Shown here in pieces: positions 18,251 to 27,724 of a DNA stretch of 64,000 nt. Location of the stretch: contig CP151667.1 of NCBI GenBank assembly GCA_038400315.1, positions 6,932,329 through 6,996,328 of the forward strand, given 5' to 3'. The position numbers and the translations under genes were made by a program. The notes below the pieces were generated by a model, which saw only the letters and a list, made by a program, of their open reading frames with translations, made no database searches and was not told the DNA's origin. Origin of the DNA: Isosphaeraceae bacterium EP7 (GTDB lineage Bacteria; Planctomycetota; Planctomycetia; Isosphaerales; Isosphaeraceae). Within the stretch, counting starts at the first letter, position 1. Every line of letters starts with the position of its first letter.

Positions 18251-19561
18251 TCACGCCGGCTCGGCCATGACCACCGCCTCGTCGGCGTCGACCGTCCCCT
18301 CGGCGGCGGCGGCCAGGGAGTGGACGAGGTCCATGGGGGGTGACGCGTCGGCCAGGCGCAGGCGGCCGGCGAGCCAGAGGCTGAGCAGGGTCGTCGCGAT
18401 GGAGATGAGGCCGACGGTCGGGAAGTGCAGGAGCTTTCCGTCGATGGGTGACTTCGCCAGGATCATCCCGGCAACCGACGCCCCCATGCCCGCGGCGATG
18501 TGCTGCACGGCCGAGTTGGCTCCCAGGAAGCCGCCGCGCTGGTGGGGCTCGACGCTCGACGTGATCATCGCCATCGCCGGCACCATCCGGCCCGCGTTGC
18601 TCACCATCAAGGCGCCCATCACCAGCACCGCAACGGCCAGCGGCACCGGCGGCAGGTTGGTCGAGACCAGGATCATCAGGGCGAAGAACGGGGCCACCAG
18701 TCGGTAGACCTTCAACTTGCCGTGGCGGTCGGCGAAGCGGCCCGAGATGGGCGAGCCGACCATCGTCAGCAGGCCGCCGACGATGTAGCAGAACGGCAGT
18801 TGCCCCTCCTTGATCCCGACGTTGGCCACCAGGTAAATGCTGAGGGACGGGATGACCGTGAAGGCGCCGAACATCAAGGTCGCCATCAGGGCGAATGCCC
18901 TCAGGTGGTTCGGGTGGATCAAGGTCTCCTTGAGCCGGACCAGCGGATCACCCTCGACCCGCCTGCCCAGGTGCGCATCGAGCCTGGGCAACGCCCAGCC
19001 GGACAGGAACAGGATGGGCACGCCGAGCGCCGCGAGCACCAGGAAGGGCATCTGCCAGCCGTAATTCTGGCCCAGGGTCAGGCCCACCGGCACGCCGAAG
19101 ACCGATGCCAGCGCGAAGGCCGACATCAGGGCGCCGGTCGCACGACCACGGCGCTCCTCGGGGAAGACGTCGCCGACGATCGCCATGGCCATCCCGCCCA
19201 GGACGCCGCCGAACGCGCCGGTCAGGAACCGGGCCGCGAGCAGGAGTGGATAGGTGGTCGCCAGGCCGCACATCAGGGTTCCCACCAGGAACCCGACGAA
19301 GAGGGCGAGAAACGCCGGCCGCCGCGCGAACTTGTCGATCACCATCGTCGCCACCAGCCCGGCCAGGCCGGCGGCGTAGGTGTAAGACGCCACGATCGCG
19401 CTGAATTGCGCCGGAGAGAGGTTCATCGCCCGCTCGAGCTGCGGGCCCAGCGGCATGATGACCATGAAGTCGACGATGCTGGTGAACTGCACCGCGGCCA
19501 GCACGAGAATGACCAGCCGCTCACGAGGCGACATCGAACCACCCGACGATCCGTCCGCCAT
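18251..19561 (-). CDS. MFS transporter (DHA-type efflux)
   Basis: 436 residues with about 12 hydrophobic segments in two halves. The loop after segment 2 reads DKFARRPAF and the equivalent in the second half SGRFADRHGKLKVYR, the duplicated MFS motif A. GDVFPEERRGRATG and SAFALASVFGVPVGLTLGQ are typical of drug/H+ antiporters or sugar efflux proteins of the DHA1 group. GGGAG about 10 nt before ATG 19561 supports this start; a TTG at 19570 is the alternative. The substrate is unknown. Confidence 0.88.
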   Translation of the reverse strand: MADGSSGGSMSPRERLVILVLAAVQFTSIVDFMVIMPLGPQLERAMNLSPAQFSAIVASYTYAAGLAGLVATMVIDKFARRPAFLALFVGFLVGTLMCGLATTYPLLLAARFLTGAFGGVLGGMAMAIVGDVFPEERRGRATGALMSAFALASVFGVPVGLTLGQNYGWQMPFLVLAALGVPILFLSGWALPRLDAHLGRRVEGDPLVRLKETLIHPNHLRAFALMATLMFGAFTVIPSLSIYLVANVGIKEGQLPFCYIVGGLLTMVGSPISGRFADRHGKLKVYRLVAPFFALMILVSTNLPPVPLAVAVLVMGALMVSNAGRMVPAMAMITSSVEPHQRGGFLGANSAVQHIAAGMGASVAGMILAKSPIDGKLLHFPTVGLISIATTLLSLWLAGRLRLADASPPMDLVHSLAAAAEGTVDADEAVVMAEPA

Positions 19562-19712
19562 CGCGCGCAAGCTCCCTTGATCGCCGCTCCCCGGGCCGGC
19601 GCGGGCCTTCCAGGCCCCGGCCGCCTATCCCGGGTCGACGCGGCGGTGCCGCGTCGGGGTCAATCTGCCGAATCATGCCGCGCGCGTCAAGGCCCCACCG
19701 GGGAACATCCGT

Positions 19713-20672
19713 TCATTTCCCGGCCGGCGGCCAGAGGTGGAACCCCGTCATCGTCGTCTCCACGCTGTACAGGCTCTTGCCCGCGCAGATGTAGAGCGTC
19801 TTGCGGTCGGGCCCGCCAAATTCGACGTTCGCGGGCCCCTCGGGCGTGGCGATGAACGCCAGGGCCGTGCCGTCGGGGGCGTACACGTAGACACCCGCCA
19901 GGGCCCCCGAGCCCGCCGTGGCCACGATCCGGCCGTCGGTCGTCACTGTGAACCCGTCGATCCCGCTCCCCTTGCCGAAGTCCTTGATGACACGCGGCTT
20001 CGAGACATTTCCGTCGGAGTCCAGGTTCAGGGCCACCAGGGCCCGCCGCTTCGACCCGTTATCGGCGACGTAGAGCGTCTTGCCGTCGGGGCTGATGGCC
20101 AGGCCGTTGGGCTTCGTCGCGGTCGTCTCCAGCCGGTGCACCGAGCCGTCGGGATCGATCCGGAAGACGCCTTCGAAGTCCAGCTCGCGGGGCTCGTCGC
20201 CCACGTAGCGGGGGTCGGACATGTAAACACGCCCGGCGGCGTCGACCGTCACGTCGTTGGGGCTGTTGAACTTCTTCCCCTCATAGCGATCGGCCAGGGT
20301 GCGGACAGTGCCATCGGCCTCTGCGATCGAGACCCGGCGGTTGCCCCCCGTGTTGGCCCCCTCGGCGACGACGAGCCGCCCCTTGGGGTCGAAGACCATG
20401 CCGTTGCTCCGGCCGCCGGGGTCGCGAAGCGCGGTGACCTTACCCGTGGCCGGGTCGAACCGCATGAGGCGGTTGCCGATGTCGGAGAAGAGGATCGCGC
20501 CGTCGCCGGCAAGCGCTCCCCCCTCGGTGAAGCTCCCCTCGCCCCAGAGCTTGCGGACCTTCGCCCCTTTGGGCACCACCGAGTCGGCCCCGGCGCCGGG
20601 TTCAAAAGTCGTGCCCGGGCCGTCGAGGCCGACGAATGCCAGGGTCAGGGCCAAGGCGGCGGCGAGGGACAT
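19713..20672 (-). CDS. Secreted SMP-30/gluconolactonase-like beta-propeller protein
   Basis: 319 residues. The N-terminus MSLAAALALTLAFVGLDG is a signal peptide, so the protein acts outside the cytoplasm. The body is a six-bladed propeller of the SMP-30/LRE family: GALAGDGAILFSD, NGMVFDPKGRLVVAE, SPNDVTVDAAGRVYMSD and NGLAISPDGKTLYVAD carry the metal-site Asn/Asp positions of sugar lactonases. Planctomycetes have many such secreted paralogues, so gluconolactone as substrate is not assured. It stands alone on the minus strand. Confidence 0.85.
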   Translation of the reverse strand: MSLAAALALTLAFVGLDGPGTTFEPGAGADSVVPKGAKVRKLWGEGSFTEGGALAGDGAILFSDIGNRLMRFDPATGKVTALRDPGGRSNGMVFDPKGRLVVAEGANTGGNRRVSIAEADGTVRTLADRYEGKKFNSPNDVTVDAAGRVYMSDPRYVGDEPRELDFEGVFRIDPDGSVHRLETTATKPNGLAISPDGKTLYVADNGSKRRALVALNLDSDGNVSKPRVIKDFGKGSGIDGFTVTTDGRIVATAGSGALAGVYVYAPDGTALAFIATPEGPANVEFGGPDRKTLYICAGKSLYSVETTMTGFHLWPPAGK

Positions 20673-21107
20673 GGCGTAGCTCCAGTGCGTCGAGATCGGT
20701 CCGGTTCGGTCCGCCGGACACGCTACGCCGGAGGCAGGGCCGGGTCAAGCGTCCGGCCTGCCACGCCGCGGGCGAATGCCCCAGAATGATCTCATCTCGC
20801 ATCAAGATGAGAATCGCCAAGAAATCGGCGTCCGGTCCCCTCCCAAGCGGCTGAATTTGGCCATGTCTGGATTGCCTGATTCGCCATCCAGGCGGACGAC
20901 GGAATCGCCCTCGGTGCAGAAAATCATCACGCCAACATCCGATTTCGCGTCCGGCCCGACGGCGTCCCTCGGCGGCACGCAAGGTGCCAAGGTCGGCCTG
21001 TCGTCCTCATCAATCGGCGGGCTGGCTGCCGCCGTGGGCCGGCCTTCCCGAGAGGCCGGCCATTTTCAAGCATGCATTCCACTTCGATCATTGATGGAGC
21101 ATCTGCG
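20673..21107. promoter_or_regulatory. Divergent promoter region with 7-bp inverted repeat
   Basis: This 435-bp gap separates the divergent SMP-30-like and ferritin-like genes and holds no supported gene. CTCATCT at 20791-20797 and AGATGAG at 20805-20811 form a perfect 7-bp inverted repeat with a 7-nt spacer, an operator-like arrangement. No -10/-35 pair can be named with confidence. Confidence 0.35.
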
Positions 21108-22034
21108 ATGCTGATTCCTCCGAACGTCGGTTCGCCCAAGGGTGCTGGTCAGGCTCGCCGGAGCTTCCTCAAGAGGCTGGGGCTCGGCGCGGGGGCCATG
21201 GGGCTCGTCGGCGCGGGGATGCAGGGGACGGCGTTTGCCCAGCGCGGCGGGCTCGATCCGGCCGTGCTGAACTTCGCCCTGAACCTGGAATATCTGGAGG
21301 CGGAGTATTACTCCCTCGCCACGACCGGGCTGAGCATCCAGGAGCGGGGCGTCGGCGTGACGGGCATCAACACGGGCGCGGGCAACCCCGGGACGCTGAC
21401 GGTCAAGGCCAATCCCAAGGTCCCATTCGCGACGCCGCTCATCGAGCAGTATGCCAATGAGATTGCGCAAGACGAGCTGAACCACGTCGTCTTTCTGAGG
21501 TCGGCCCTGGGCGGGGCGGCGGTGGCCAAGCCCGCCATCGACCTCCTCAACAGCTTCAACGCCGCGGGGATGGCCATCGGCCTGCCCGACGGCTTCGACC
21601 CGTTCGCCAGCGAGGTCAATTTCCTGCTCGGCGCGTTCGTCTTCGAAGACGTGGGCGTGACGGCCTACAAGGGCGCCGCCCGCCTGATCGCCAATAAAGA
21701 CTTCCTGGAAGCCGCCGCCGGCATCCTCGCGGTCGAGGCCTACCACGCCGGCGAGGTGCGCACAGTGCTCGCCCGGATCAACGCCGACAATCCCGGCGCC
21801 GGCATCGCCGGACTCGTCCAGAAGATCTCCGACCTGCGCGACGGCGCCGACGGCCCCGCCGACCTCGACCAGGGGATTCTCGACGGCAACGGTCAGATCA
21901 ACATCGTGCCGACCGACGCCAACGGCATCGCCTTCAGCCGGACCACCCAGCAGGTCCTGAACATCGTCTACCTGAACGGCAACGGCACCCCCGGCGGGTT
22001 CTACCCCCTCGGGCTCAACGGCGGCATCCGCTAA
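21108..22034 (+). CDS. Tat-exported ferritin-like domain protein
   Basis: 308 residues. The N-terminus has a twin-arginine signal, [22 protein letters not shown], ending near TAFAQ. The mature protein is a ferritin-like four-helix bundle of the desiccation-related (pcC13-62) type: [13 protein letters not shown] supplies Glu/Glu and [14 protein letters not shown] and [13 protein letters not shown] supply E-x-x-x-H ligands for a possible di-metal site. Export by Tat fits a folded metalloprotein. GGAGC 9 nt before ATG 21108 favours this start over ATG 21072. The next gene, 67 nt away on the same strand, encodes a DUF4394 PEP-CTERM protein and probably shares its transcript. Confidence 0.85.
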   Translation: MLIPPNVGSPKGAGQARRSFLKRLGLGAGAMGLVGAGMQGTAFAQRGGLDPAVLNFALNLEYLEAEYYSLATTGLSIQERGVGVTGINTGAGNPGTLTVKANPKVPFATPLIEQYANEIAQDELNHVVFLRSALGGAAVAKPAIDLLNSFNAAGMAIGLPDGFDPFASEVNFLLGAFVFEDVGVTAYKGAARLIANKDFLEAAAGILAVEAYHAGEVRTVLARINADNPGAGIAGLVQKISDLRDGADGPADLDQGILDGNGQINIVPTDANGIAFSRTTQQVLNIVYLNGNGTPGGFYPLGLNGGIR

Positions 22035-22101
22035 ATCGCGCTCTCGAGTCGTGCCTTCCCCCCCACATTGACCTGATTACACTCACACGCGGGACACCCT
22101 C

Positions 22102-22992
22102 ATGAGCGTTCGGAACCTGATCGCTGGACTGGTCGCCGTCGGCGCCCTCGCGGCTGCCTCCAACGCCTCGGCGGACACCTACACCCTGGGCGACGGCGGC
22201 AACTCGCTCGTCCGCTTCGCCAACGGCAGCCCCGGCTCGGCCTCGGTGGTCGCCGGCTTCAGCGGCGCCGCCACCGCGCTGGACGCCATCGACTTCCGCC
22301 CCGACACCGGCGAGTTGTACGGCTACCAGAGCAACAGCAACACGTATTACACGGTCAATACGTCCACCGGCGCCCTGACGGCCGTCTCCGGGGCCGTCGC
22401 CCCGACCAACACGTTCGTCCTGGGCATCGACTTTAACCCGACGATCGATCGCCTGCGCACCGTGACCGAGAGCGGGCAGAACATCGTCTTCAACCCCAAC
22501 ACCGGCACGACCACCGTCGCCACCGGCCTGGCCTATGCCGCGGGCGACGTCAACGCCGGCCTCGTGCCGTCGATCGTCGAGAACGCCTATACCAATAGCT
22601 TCAAGGGTGCCACAACGACCACCCAGTATGCCATAGACTACCGCCTGCACACGCTCACCACGCTGGCGAACAACGCCGGAACGCTGGCGACCATCGGCAC
22701 GATCACCCTGGATGGCGTCGAGCTGAACTTCGACGAATACGTCGGATTCGACATCGCCACATTCGGCGGGGTCAATGTCGGCTATGCCGTGCTGAACGTG
22801 GACGGCATCTCGGGCCTGTACACGATCGACCTGGCCTCCGGCGCGGCCACGTCGCTGGGCGCGTTCGACTCGTCTCTGTCGAGCATCCCGCTCTACTCCC
22901 TGGCCGTGGCCCCCGTGCCCGAGCCCGCCACCCTGGCGATGCTCGGCACCGGGCTCGCCGCCGTCGCCTTCGCGGCACGCCGCCGGTCCTGA
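22102..22992 (+). CDS. DUF4394 beta-propeller-like protein with PEP-CTERM anchor
   Basis: 296 residues: signal peptide ending ASNASADTY, a DUF4394 body (DAIDFRPDTGELYGY, LGIDFNPTIDRLRTVTESGQN, YAIDYRLHTLTTL, YVGFDIATFGGVNVGYAVL), and a C-terminal PEP-CTERM signal VPEPATLAMLGTGLAAVAFAARRRS. The last comprises the VPEP motif, a hydrophobic helix and a basic end. PEP-CTERM proteins are cleaved and sorted by exosortase, which is not encoded in this window. DUF4394 has no established function. It follows the ferritin-like gene and may be cotranscribed. Confidence 0.9.
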   Translation: MSVRNLIAGLVAVGALAAASNASADTYTLGDGGNSLVRFANGSPGSASVVAGFSGAATALDAIDFRPDTGELYGYQSNSNTYYTVNTSTGALTAVSGAVAPTNTFVLGIDFNPTIDRLRTVTESGQNIVFNPNTGTTTVATGLAYAAGDVNAGLVPSIVENAYTNSFKGATTTTQYAIDYRLHTLTTLANNAGTLATIGTITLDGVELNFDEYVGFDIATFGGVNVGYAVLNVDGISGLYTIDLASGAATSLGAFDSSLSSIPLYSLAVAPVPEPATLAMLGTGLAAVAFAARRRS

Positions 22993-23056
22993 CCCTTCTT
23001 CATCGCACCGAGATCGCGGCCGATCCGATTCATTTGCAGGCCGCGATCCATCATCC

Positions 23057-23093
23057 CCGGGCCCGCCTGGCTTCAAACGCCCGGCGGGCCCGG
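23057..23093. terminator. Bidirectional GC-rich hairpin terminator
   Basis: CCGGGCCCGCC at 23057-23067 pairs perfectly (11 bp) with GGCGGGCCCGG at 23083-23093 around a 15-nt loop. It lies between the DUF4394 gene (plus, ends 22992) and the DUF1501 gene (minus, ends 23115), so it can serve both. There is no T-run. Confidence 0.6.
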
Positions 23094-23114
23094 TCCCATT
23101 TCCGGGTCGCAAAA

Positions 23115-24539
23115 TCAGGCGAGGATCTGCGGGATGACGTGGCCGTGCACGTCGGTCAGGCGGCGATCAATCCCGTTATGGCGATAGGTCAGGCGCGTGT
23201 GGTCGATGCCCAGCAGGTGCAGCACGGTGGCGTGCACGTCGTAGACTTCCGTCGGGCTCTCGACCGCCTTGTACGACCACTCGTCGCTGGCGCCATGGGT
23301 GACGCCCCCCTTGATGCCGCCGCCGGCCAGCCAGTTGGTGAACGCGAGCGGGTTGTGGTCGCGCCCCTTGCCCCCCTGGCCGCACGGCATCCGGCCGAAC
23401 TCGGTAGTCCAGAGGATGATCGTGTCGTCGAGCAGCCCGCGCGACTTCAGGTCGAGCAGCAGGGCGGCGGCCGGCCGATCCATCCCGGCGGCCATGCTGC
23501 CGTGGTCGCGGGCCAGGTCCTCGTGAGAGTCCCAGTTGCGTCGGGGGAACCCGTTGTCGGCGCCGCTCCAGACCTGCACGAACCGGACCCCGCGCTCCAG
23601 CAAACGCCGGGCGATCAGGCAGTTGCGGCCGAAGTCCTCGGTCACCGGGTCGTCCAACCCATAAAGCGACTTCGTCGCGTCGGTCTCCCCCTTCAGGTCG
23701 AGCGCCTCGGGCGCGCTCAGTTGCAACCGGGCGGCCAGCTCGTACGAGGCGATGCGGGCGTCGAGCCTCGAATCCCCCTCGCGGGTGGCCTTGTGGCCCC
23801 GGTTCAAGGCATCGAGCAATGCCAGGCCTTCGCTGCGTGCCTCGGGGGTGAGGTCGGGGTCGTCGGGCGGGAACAGGTCGAAGATCGGGTTCTTGCCGCC
23901 CGGCCGCACGGTCGTCCCCTGGTGCGTCGCGGGCAGGAACCCGGCGCCCCAGTTGGCCGGCCCGTTGGGGGCATAGCCGCGCGTGTCGGGCAGCACCACG
24001 AACGTGGGCAGGTCGCGGTTCATCGACCCCAGTCCGTACGACGCCCAGGCGCCCATCGCCGGGAACCCGGGGAGCACGAACCCGGTCCCTTGCAGGAACG
24101 TGGCCGGCCCGTGGACGTTCGACTTGGAGGTCATCGCCGGCAGGAACGCGATGTCGTCGACGCATCCGCCGATGTGCGGGACGAGGTCGCTGACGTATTT
24201 GCCGCACTCGCCGCGCGGGGACCAGGCCCAGGGGCTCTTCATCACGGGGCCCGGGCTGCTCTGGAACAGCTCGACCTTGCCGCCGGGGTCGAACGGCTTG
24301 CCGTGGTCCCTGATCAGCCTGGGCTTGTAGTCGAACGTGTCGCACTGGCTGGCGGCGCCCGACATGAAGAGCTGCACCACCCGCGTGGCCTTCGCCTTGT
24401 GGTGCAGGCCGCCATTCAGGTCGGCTCGGGGCCTGGGCCCGTCGGCCGCCAGCAGTCCCTCGGTGCCCATCATGTGCGCCAGCGCCATCCCGCCCAGGCC
24501 GCCGCCGGAACGCCAGAGGAACTGTCGACGGTCGATCAT
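23115..24539 (-). CDS. DUF1501 (sulfatase-fold) secreted protein
   Basis: 474 residues. The N-terminus MIDRRQFLWRSGGGLGGMALAHM is a Tat signal. The DUF1501 body, an alkaline-phosphatase/sulfatase-like fold, carries VVQLFMSGAASQCDTFDYKP, HVGGCVDD-like HIGGCVDDIAFL, NWDSHEDLARDHG and TTEFGRMPCGQGGKGRDHNP. It is a classic planctomycete partner of DUF1549/DUF1553 proteins, encoded here 27 nt upstream on the same strand. The pair is thought to act outside the cytoplasm, possibly in polymer degradation, but no reaction has been shown. The start at 24539 places RRxF correctly; a start at 24569 would overlap the previous gene. Confidence 0.9.
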   Translation of the reverse strand: MIDRRQFLWRSGGGLGGMALAHMMGTEGLLAADGPRPRADLNGGLHHKAKATRVVQLFMSGAASQCDTFDYKPRLIRDHGKPFDPGGKVELFQSSPGPVMKSPWAWSPRGECGKYVSDLVPHIGGCVDDIAFLPAMTSKSNVHGPATFLQGTGFVLPGFPAMGAWASYGLGSMNRDLPTFVVLPDTRGYAPNGPANWGAGFLPATHQGTTVRPGGKNPIFDLFPPDDPDLTPEARSEGLALLDALNRGHKATREGDSRLDARIASYELAARLQLSAPEALDLKGETDATKSLYGLDDPVTEDFGRNCLIARRLLERGVRFVQVWSGADNGFPRRNWDSHEDLARDHGSMAAGMDRPAAALLLDLKSRGLLDDTIILWTTEFGRMPCGQGGKGRDHNPLAFTNWLAGGGIKGGVTHGASDEWSYKAVESPTEVYDVHATVLHLLGIDHTRLTYRHNGIDRRLTDVHGHVIPQILA

Positions 24540-24565
24540 GGCCGGGGTCCCCCTGCAAATGTCAG

Positions 24566-27550
24566 TCAATCAATGAACACAAACTCATTCGAATTGAGCA
24601 GGATCCGGCAGGCATTGGCCCATCCATGGCGAGCCGCGTAGGCGGCAAGGGCGGCCTGTTCGTCGGCCCGAGCCGGCCTGCCCAGCGCGATCCGGTGGGC
24701 CACGTCGGCACGGCCGGGGCCGTCGGGCGAGGCGGCCTCGACCCGCGACGCGAACCGCTTCGCTTGCGCCAGCATGAACGGATCATTCATGAGCGCCAAT
24801 GCTTGCAGCGCCGTGATCGTCGTCGACCGCGCCGGCGTGTTCGCGTTCGGGTCGGCGCCGTCCATGCACTCGATGAACGGGTTCGGCACGCTCCGCACCA
24901 CGAACCGGTAGACGGCCCGCCGGCGCCCCTCGGGGGGGTCGGAAACGCCCGGCGACTCGTGGTCGTAGATGGGCGAATGATCGTCCTTGAACCGGAAGAG
25001 GGAGAACCCGGGGCCCCCCATCATGGGGTCCATCGCCCCGGCCACCGTCAGCACCGAATCGCGCAGGCTCTCGGCATCCAGCCGCCGCCGGCTCATCCGC
25101 CAGAGGTAGCGGCTGTCGCCGTCAATCTCCGCCTTACCCGCATCGTCGCCGGATACCTGGCGGTACACGGCGCTCGTCACGATCAGGCGGTGCAGCCGCT
25201 TCAAGGATTGGCCGTTGTCGATTAGCTCGGTGGCCAGCCAGTCGAGCAGCTCCGGATGCGTCGGCTTCGACCCGTTGCGGCCGAAGTCGTTCGGCGTGTC
25301 GACCAAGCCCCGGCCGAAGTGATAATGCCAGACCCGGTTGGCGATCGACCGCCAGGCCAGGGCATTCCGGGGGCTGCTCAGCCACTCCGCGAGCGCCGCC
25401 CGTCGTGCCCCTTCGTTCGCTGAGTCCGAGACCGAGAAATCCGCCCGGGCCAGCTCCAGACAAGGCAAGGCCCCCGGCTCGACCGCCTCCGCGGGCTGCT
25501 CGACATCTCCGCGATTCAGGCGATGAATCGGCCTGGGGGCGCGAGAGACGACGCCGTAGACGGCATCGGGCCCGGGAAGCTCCTTGATCTGTCGATCGAT
25601 CGAGGCGACCTCGACACCGATGGCGGAAAGTTCGGCCCGCTCGGCCGGCAGGGTGGCCGCTTCGAGCTTCGAGCCGCGATCGGCCTCGGCGCGGCGGACC
25701 TCGGCCATCAGCTTCGACCTTCGGATGGTGGCGGGGTCGGAGAGCTTGGTCCGGCTGTCGAAGCCATCGACCAGGCTCGCACGGCCCCAGCGGCCTCCTT
25801 CGATCGAGTCGAGCGACGAGACCGTCGCGCCCGCGGCGACGTTCCGGCCGTCGGCAATCACTTCGAGCTCACCGAGCGCGAACACATAATCGGCTGTCCG
25901 CTCCCAGAGCCGCACGGCCGTCACCCGCACGAACCGGCCGCGTCGCCCGCCGCCGGGCACCGCGACCACCCTTTCCCCGGGATTCGGCACGTCCTCGCTC
26001 GAATGATCGGCCACGTTGGCGGCACCCGTCATGGCGGGCTCGTCGGCGATCTCCACCCGAAATCGTCGGGGGAAGCCGAAGCCGGGCGCATCGCGGAAGT
26101 CGGTCGGTCGCGCCGGGATGAGCCGGACCTCGTCGATTGGCACGACGCGGCCCAGGTCCACCTGCACCCACTTGGTCACGTCGGCCGTCGCGCCGATCTC
26201 GCTGTGATACCCGTTCGTCGGGCTGGCCGCGGCCGGATCGGCCGCCGATTCGAGCTGCGCCCGAAGGGCCGCGATCTCGCCGTCGAGCGCCTCGAGGTTC
26301 GCCCCGGATCGCCGCCCGACCTCCGCGACGATCCCGGCCTTGCGGGCGATCAAGCCTGCGCGTTGACGTTCCAAACCGCCCCGCATCCGGTCGATGTCGG
26401 GCCTGGCCACCGGGCGGTTGCCGCGTTCCACGCCCGCGAAGACGGCCTGGAGGCGGTAGTAGTCGGCCTGCGAGATGGGGTCGAACTTATGATCATGGCA
26501 GCGTGCGCAGTGGGCCGTCAGGCTGACGAAGGTGGAGACGGTGCTGGCCACCATGTCGTCGCGGTCCAGCACCCGCGTCTTCTCCTTGTCGACGGTCCCC
26601 TCGCGAAGCTCGACCTGGCCGACGAAGTCCCAGGGGCCCGCCGCGATGAACCCGGTGGCCACCTGGCCGCGCGGGTCGCCCGGGTTCAGGACGTCGCCGG
26701 CCACCTGCTCGCGGACGAACTGCCCATAAGGAATGTCGTCGTTGAGCGCCCCGATCACGTAATCTCGATAACGCCAGGCATGCTCGCGTTTCTTGTCTTT
26801 ATCATATCCGTGGGTGTCCCCATAATGCACCACGTCGAGCCAGTGCCGGCCCCAGCGCTCGCCGTAGCGTGGGCTGGCCAGCAGACGGTCGACCAGCCGC
26901 TCGTAGGCGTCGGGCGCGGGGTCGGCCGCGAAGGTGTCGACCTCCTCGGGCGTGGGGGGCAGTCCATGCAGGTCGAAGGTCAGGCGGCGGATCAAGGTCC
27001 CGCGGCCGGCCTCGGCGCTCGGGGTCAGGCCGCGCGCGGCCAGCCCTTGGAGGATGAACGCATCGACTGGCGTCCTGGCCCAGCCGCCGCCGTCCAGGCT
27101 GGGCACCGGCGGCCTGGCCAGCGGTTTCAGCGACCACCAGGTCCCGCCGTCTCCGGGCTCCTTCAAGACCAGGCCCTCGGGCCAGTGGGCGCCCTGGCTA
27201 ATCCAGGCACGAAGGGCCTCGACCTGCTCGGGGGCCAGTGGGCCTCCCTGCTTGGGCATCTCGGGGGTCTCGCCGGTCAGCATCTCGACGAGCAGGCTCT
27301 CCTCGGGCTTGCCCGGCTCGACGGCGGGCCCGCTCTCGCCTCCGGCCTTCAGGCCAGGTGCGTCGGCCAGTGACAGCCCCCCCTTGGCGTTGCCCGGCCG
27401 GTGGCACCCCACGCAACGCCCGGCCAGCACCGGCGCCACTCGGTCGCGGAAGAGCCCGCCGGACGGGTCGTCGGCCGCTTGCGCATGGCCGGTCATCGCG
27501 GCCAGCAGGAGCAGGGGCGCGACGAGGCGTCTCGGGGTCGGTTCCGTCAT
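24566..27550 (-). CDS. DUF1549/DUF1553 protein with planctomycete cytochrome c domain
   Basis: 994 residues. Signal peptide (APLLLLAAMTGHAQAA), then a PSCyt1 cytochrome-c-like domain with heme motif CVGCH at residues 46-50. DUF1549/PSCyt2 follows (TPVDAFILQGL, RRLTFDLHGLPPTPEEV, RYGERWGRHWLDVVHYGD) with a second CxxCH, CARCHDHKFDP, near residue 350. A discoidin-like beta-sandwich insert (KWVQVDLGRVVPIDEVRLIP) precedes DUF1553/PSD1 (NRVWHYHFGRGLVDTPNDFG, SRRRLDAESLRDSVL, ALALMNDPFML). Two heme sites imply electron transfer outside the cytoplasm. It forms a two-gene operon with the DUF1501 gene. The start at 27550 was chosen because it gives a clean signal peptide. Confidence 0.9.
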   Translation of the reverse strand: MTEPTPRRLVAPLLLLAAMTGHAQAADDPSGGLFRDRVAPVLAGRCVGCHRPGNAKGGLSLADAPGLKAGGESGPAVEPGKPEESLLVEMLTGETPEMPKQGGPLAPEQVEALRAWISQGAHWPEGLVLKEPGDGGTWWSLKPLARPPVPSLDGGGWARTPVDAFILQGLAARGLTPSAEAGRGTLIRRLTFDLHGLPPTPEEVDTFAADPAPDAYERLVDRLLASPRYGERWGRHWLDVVHYGDTHGYDKDKKREHAWRYRDYVIGALNDDIPYGQFVREQVAGDVLNPGDPRGQVATGFIAAGPWDFVGQVELREGTVDKEKTRVLDRDDMVASTVSTFVSLTAHCARCHDHKFDPISQADYYRLQAVFAGVERGNRPVARPDIDRMRGGLERQRAGLIARKAGIVAEVGRRSGANLEALDGEIAALRAQLESAADPAAASPTNGYHSEIGATADVTKWVQVDLGRVVPIDEVRLIPARPTDFRDAPGFGFPRRFRVEIADEPAMTGAANVADHSSEDVPNPGERVVAVPGGGRRGRFVRVTAVRLWERTADYVFALGELEVIADGRNVAAGATVSSLDSIEGGRWGRASLVDGFDSRTKLSDPATIRRSKLMAEVRRAEADRGSKLEAATLPAERAELSAIGVEVASIDRQIKELPGPDAVYGVVSRAPRPIHRLNRGDVEQPAEAVEPGALPCLELARADFSVSDSANEGARRAALAEWLSSPRNALAWRSIANRVWHYHFGRGLVDTPNDFGRNGSKPTHPELLDWLATELIDNGQSLKRLHRLIVTSAVYRQVSGDDAGKAEIDGDSRYLWRMSRRRLDAESLRDSVLTVAGAMDPMMGGPGFSLFRFKDDHSPIYDHESPGVSDPPEGRRRAVYRFVVRSVPNPFIECMDGADPNANTPARSTTITALQALALMNDPFMLAQAKRFASRVEAASPDGPGRADVAHRIALGRPARADEQAALAAYAARHGWANACRILLNSNEFVFID

Positions 27551-27663
27551 CGGGGTGTCGCCTCGTCGGGGTGGGGAGGGAGCCGGTCTCGCGTGCATGC
27601 GACCTTCCAACACTTTCACAACAATGGTCGCAGCTGGCAAGCGCGGGTCGGCCAATGGCAAGA

Positions 27664-27703
27664 CCCCGGCGCGGGCTTTCGCCGTGCGCCGGGGCCTTTT
27701 TTT
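27664..27703 (+). terminator. Rho-independent terminator, T-run in plus orientation
   Basis: CCCCGGCGC (27664-27672) pairs with GCGCCGGGG (27686-27694), with an inner GGC/GCC stem and TTTC loop, followed by CC and seven T at 27697-27703. It is the most canonical intrinsic terminator in the window, yet its T-run is on the plus strand while both flanking genes are on minus. It sits 22 nt past the minus-strand surface-protein stop and may work in both directions. Confidence 0.7.
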
Positions 27704-27724
27704 CTCGTCTTCCGAGCGGGTCGC

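Noticed and set aside
23034..27373. Long plus-strand open frames opposite the DUF1501/DUF1553 genes
   Set aside because: They mirror conserved minus-strand genes and lack ribosome-binding sites or homology.
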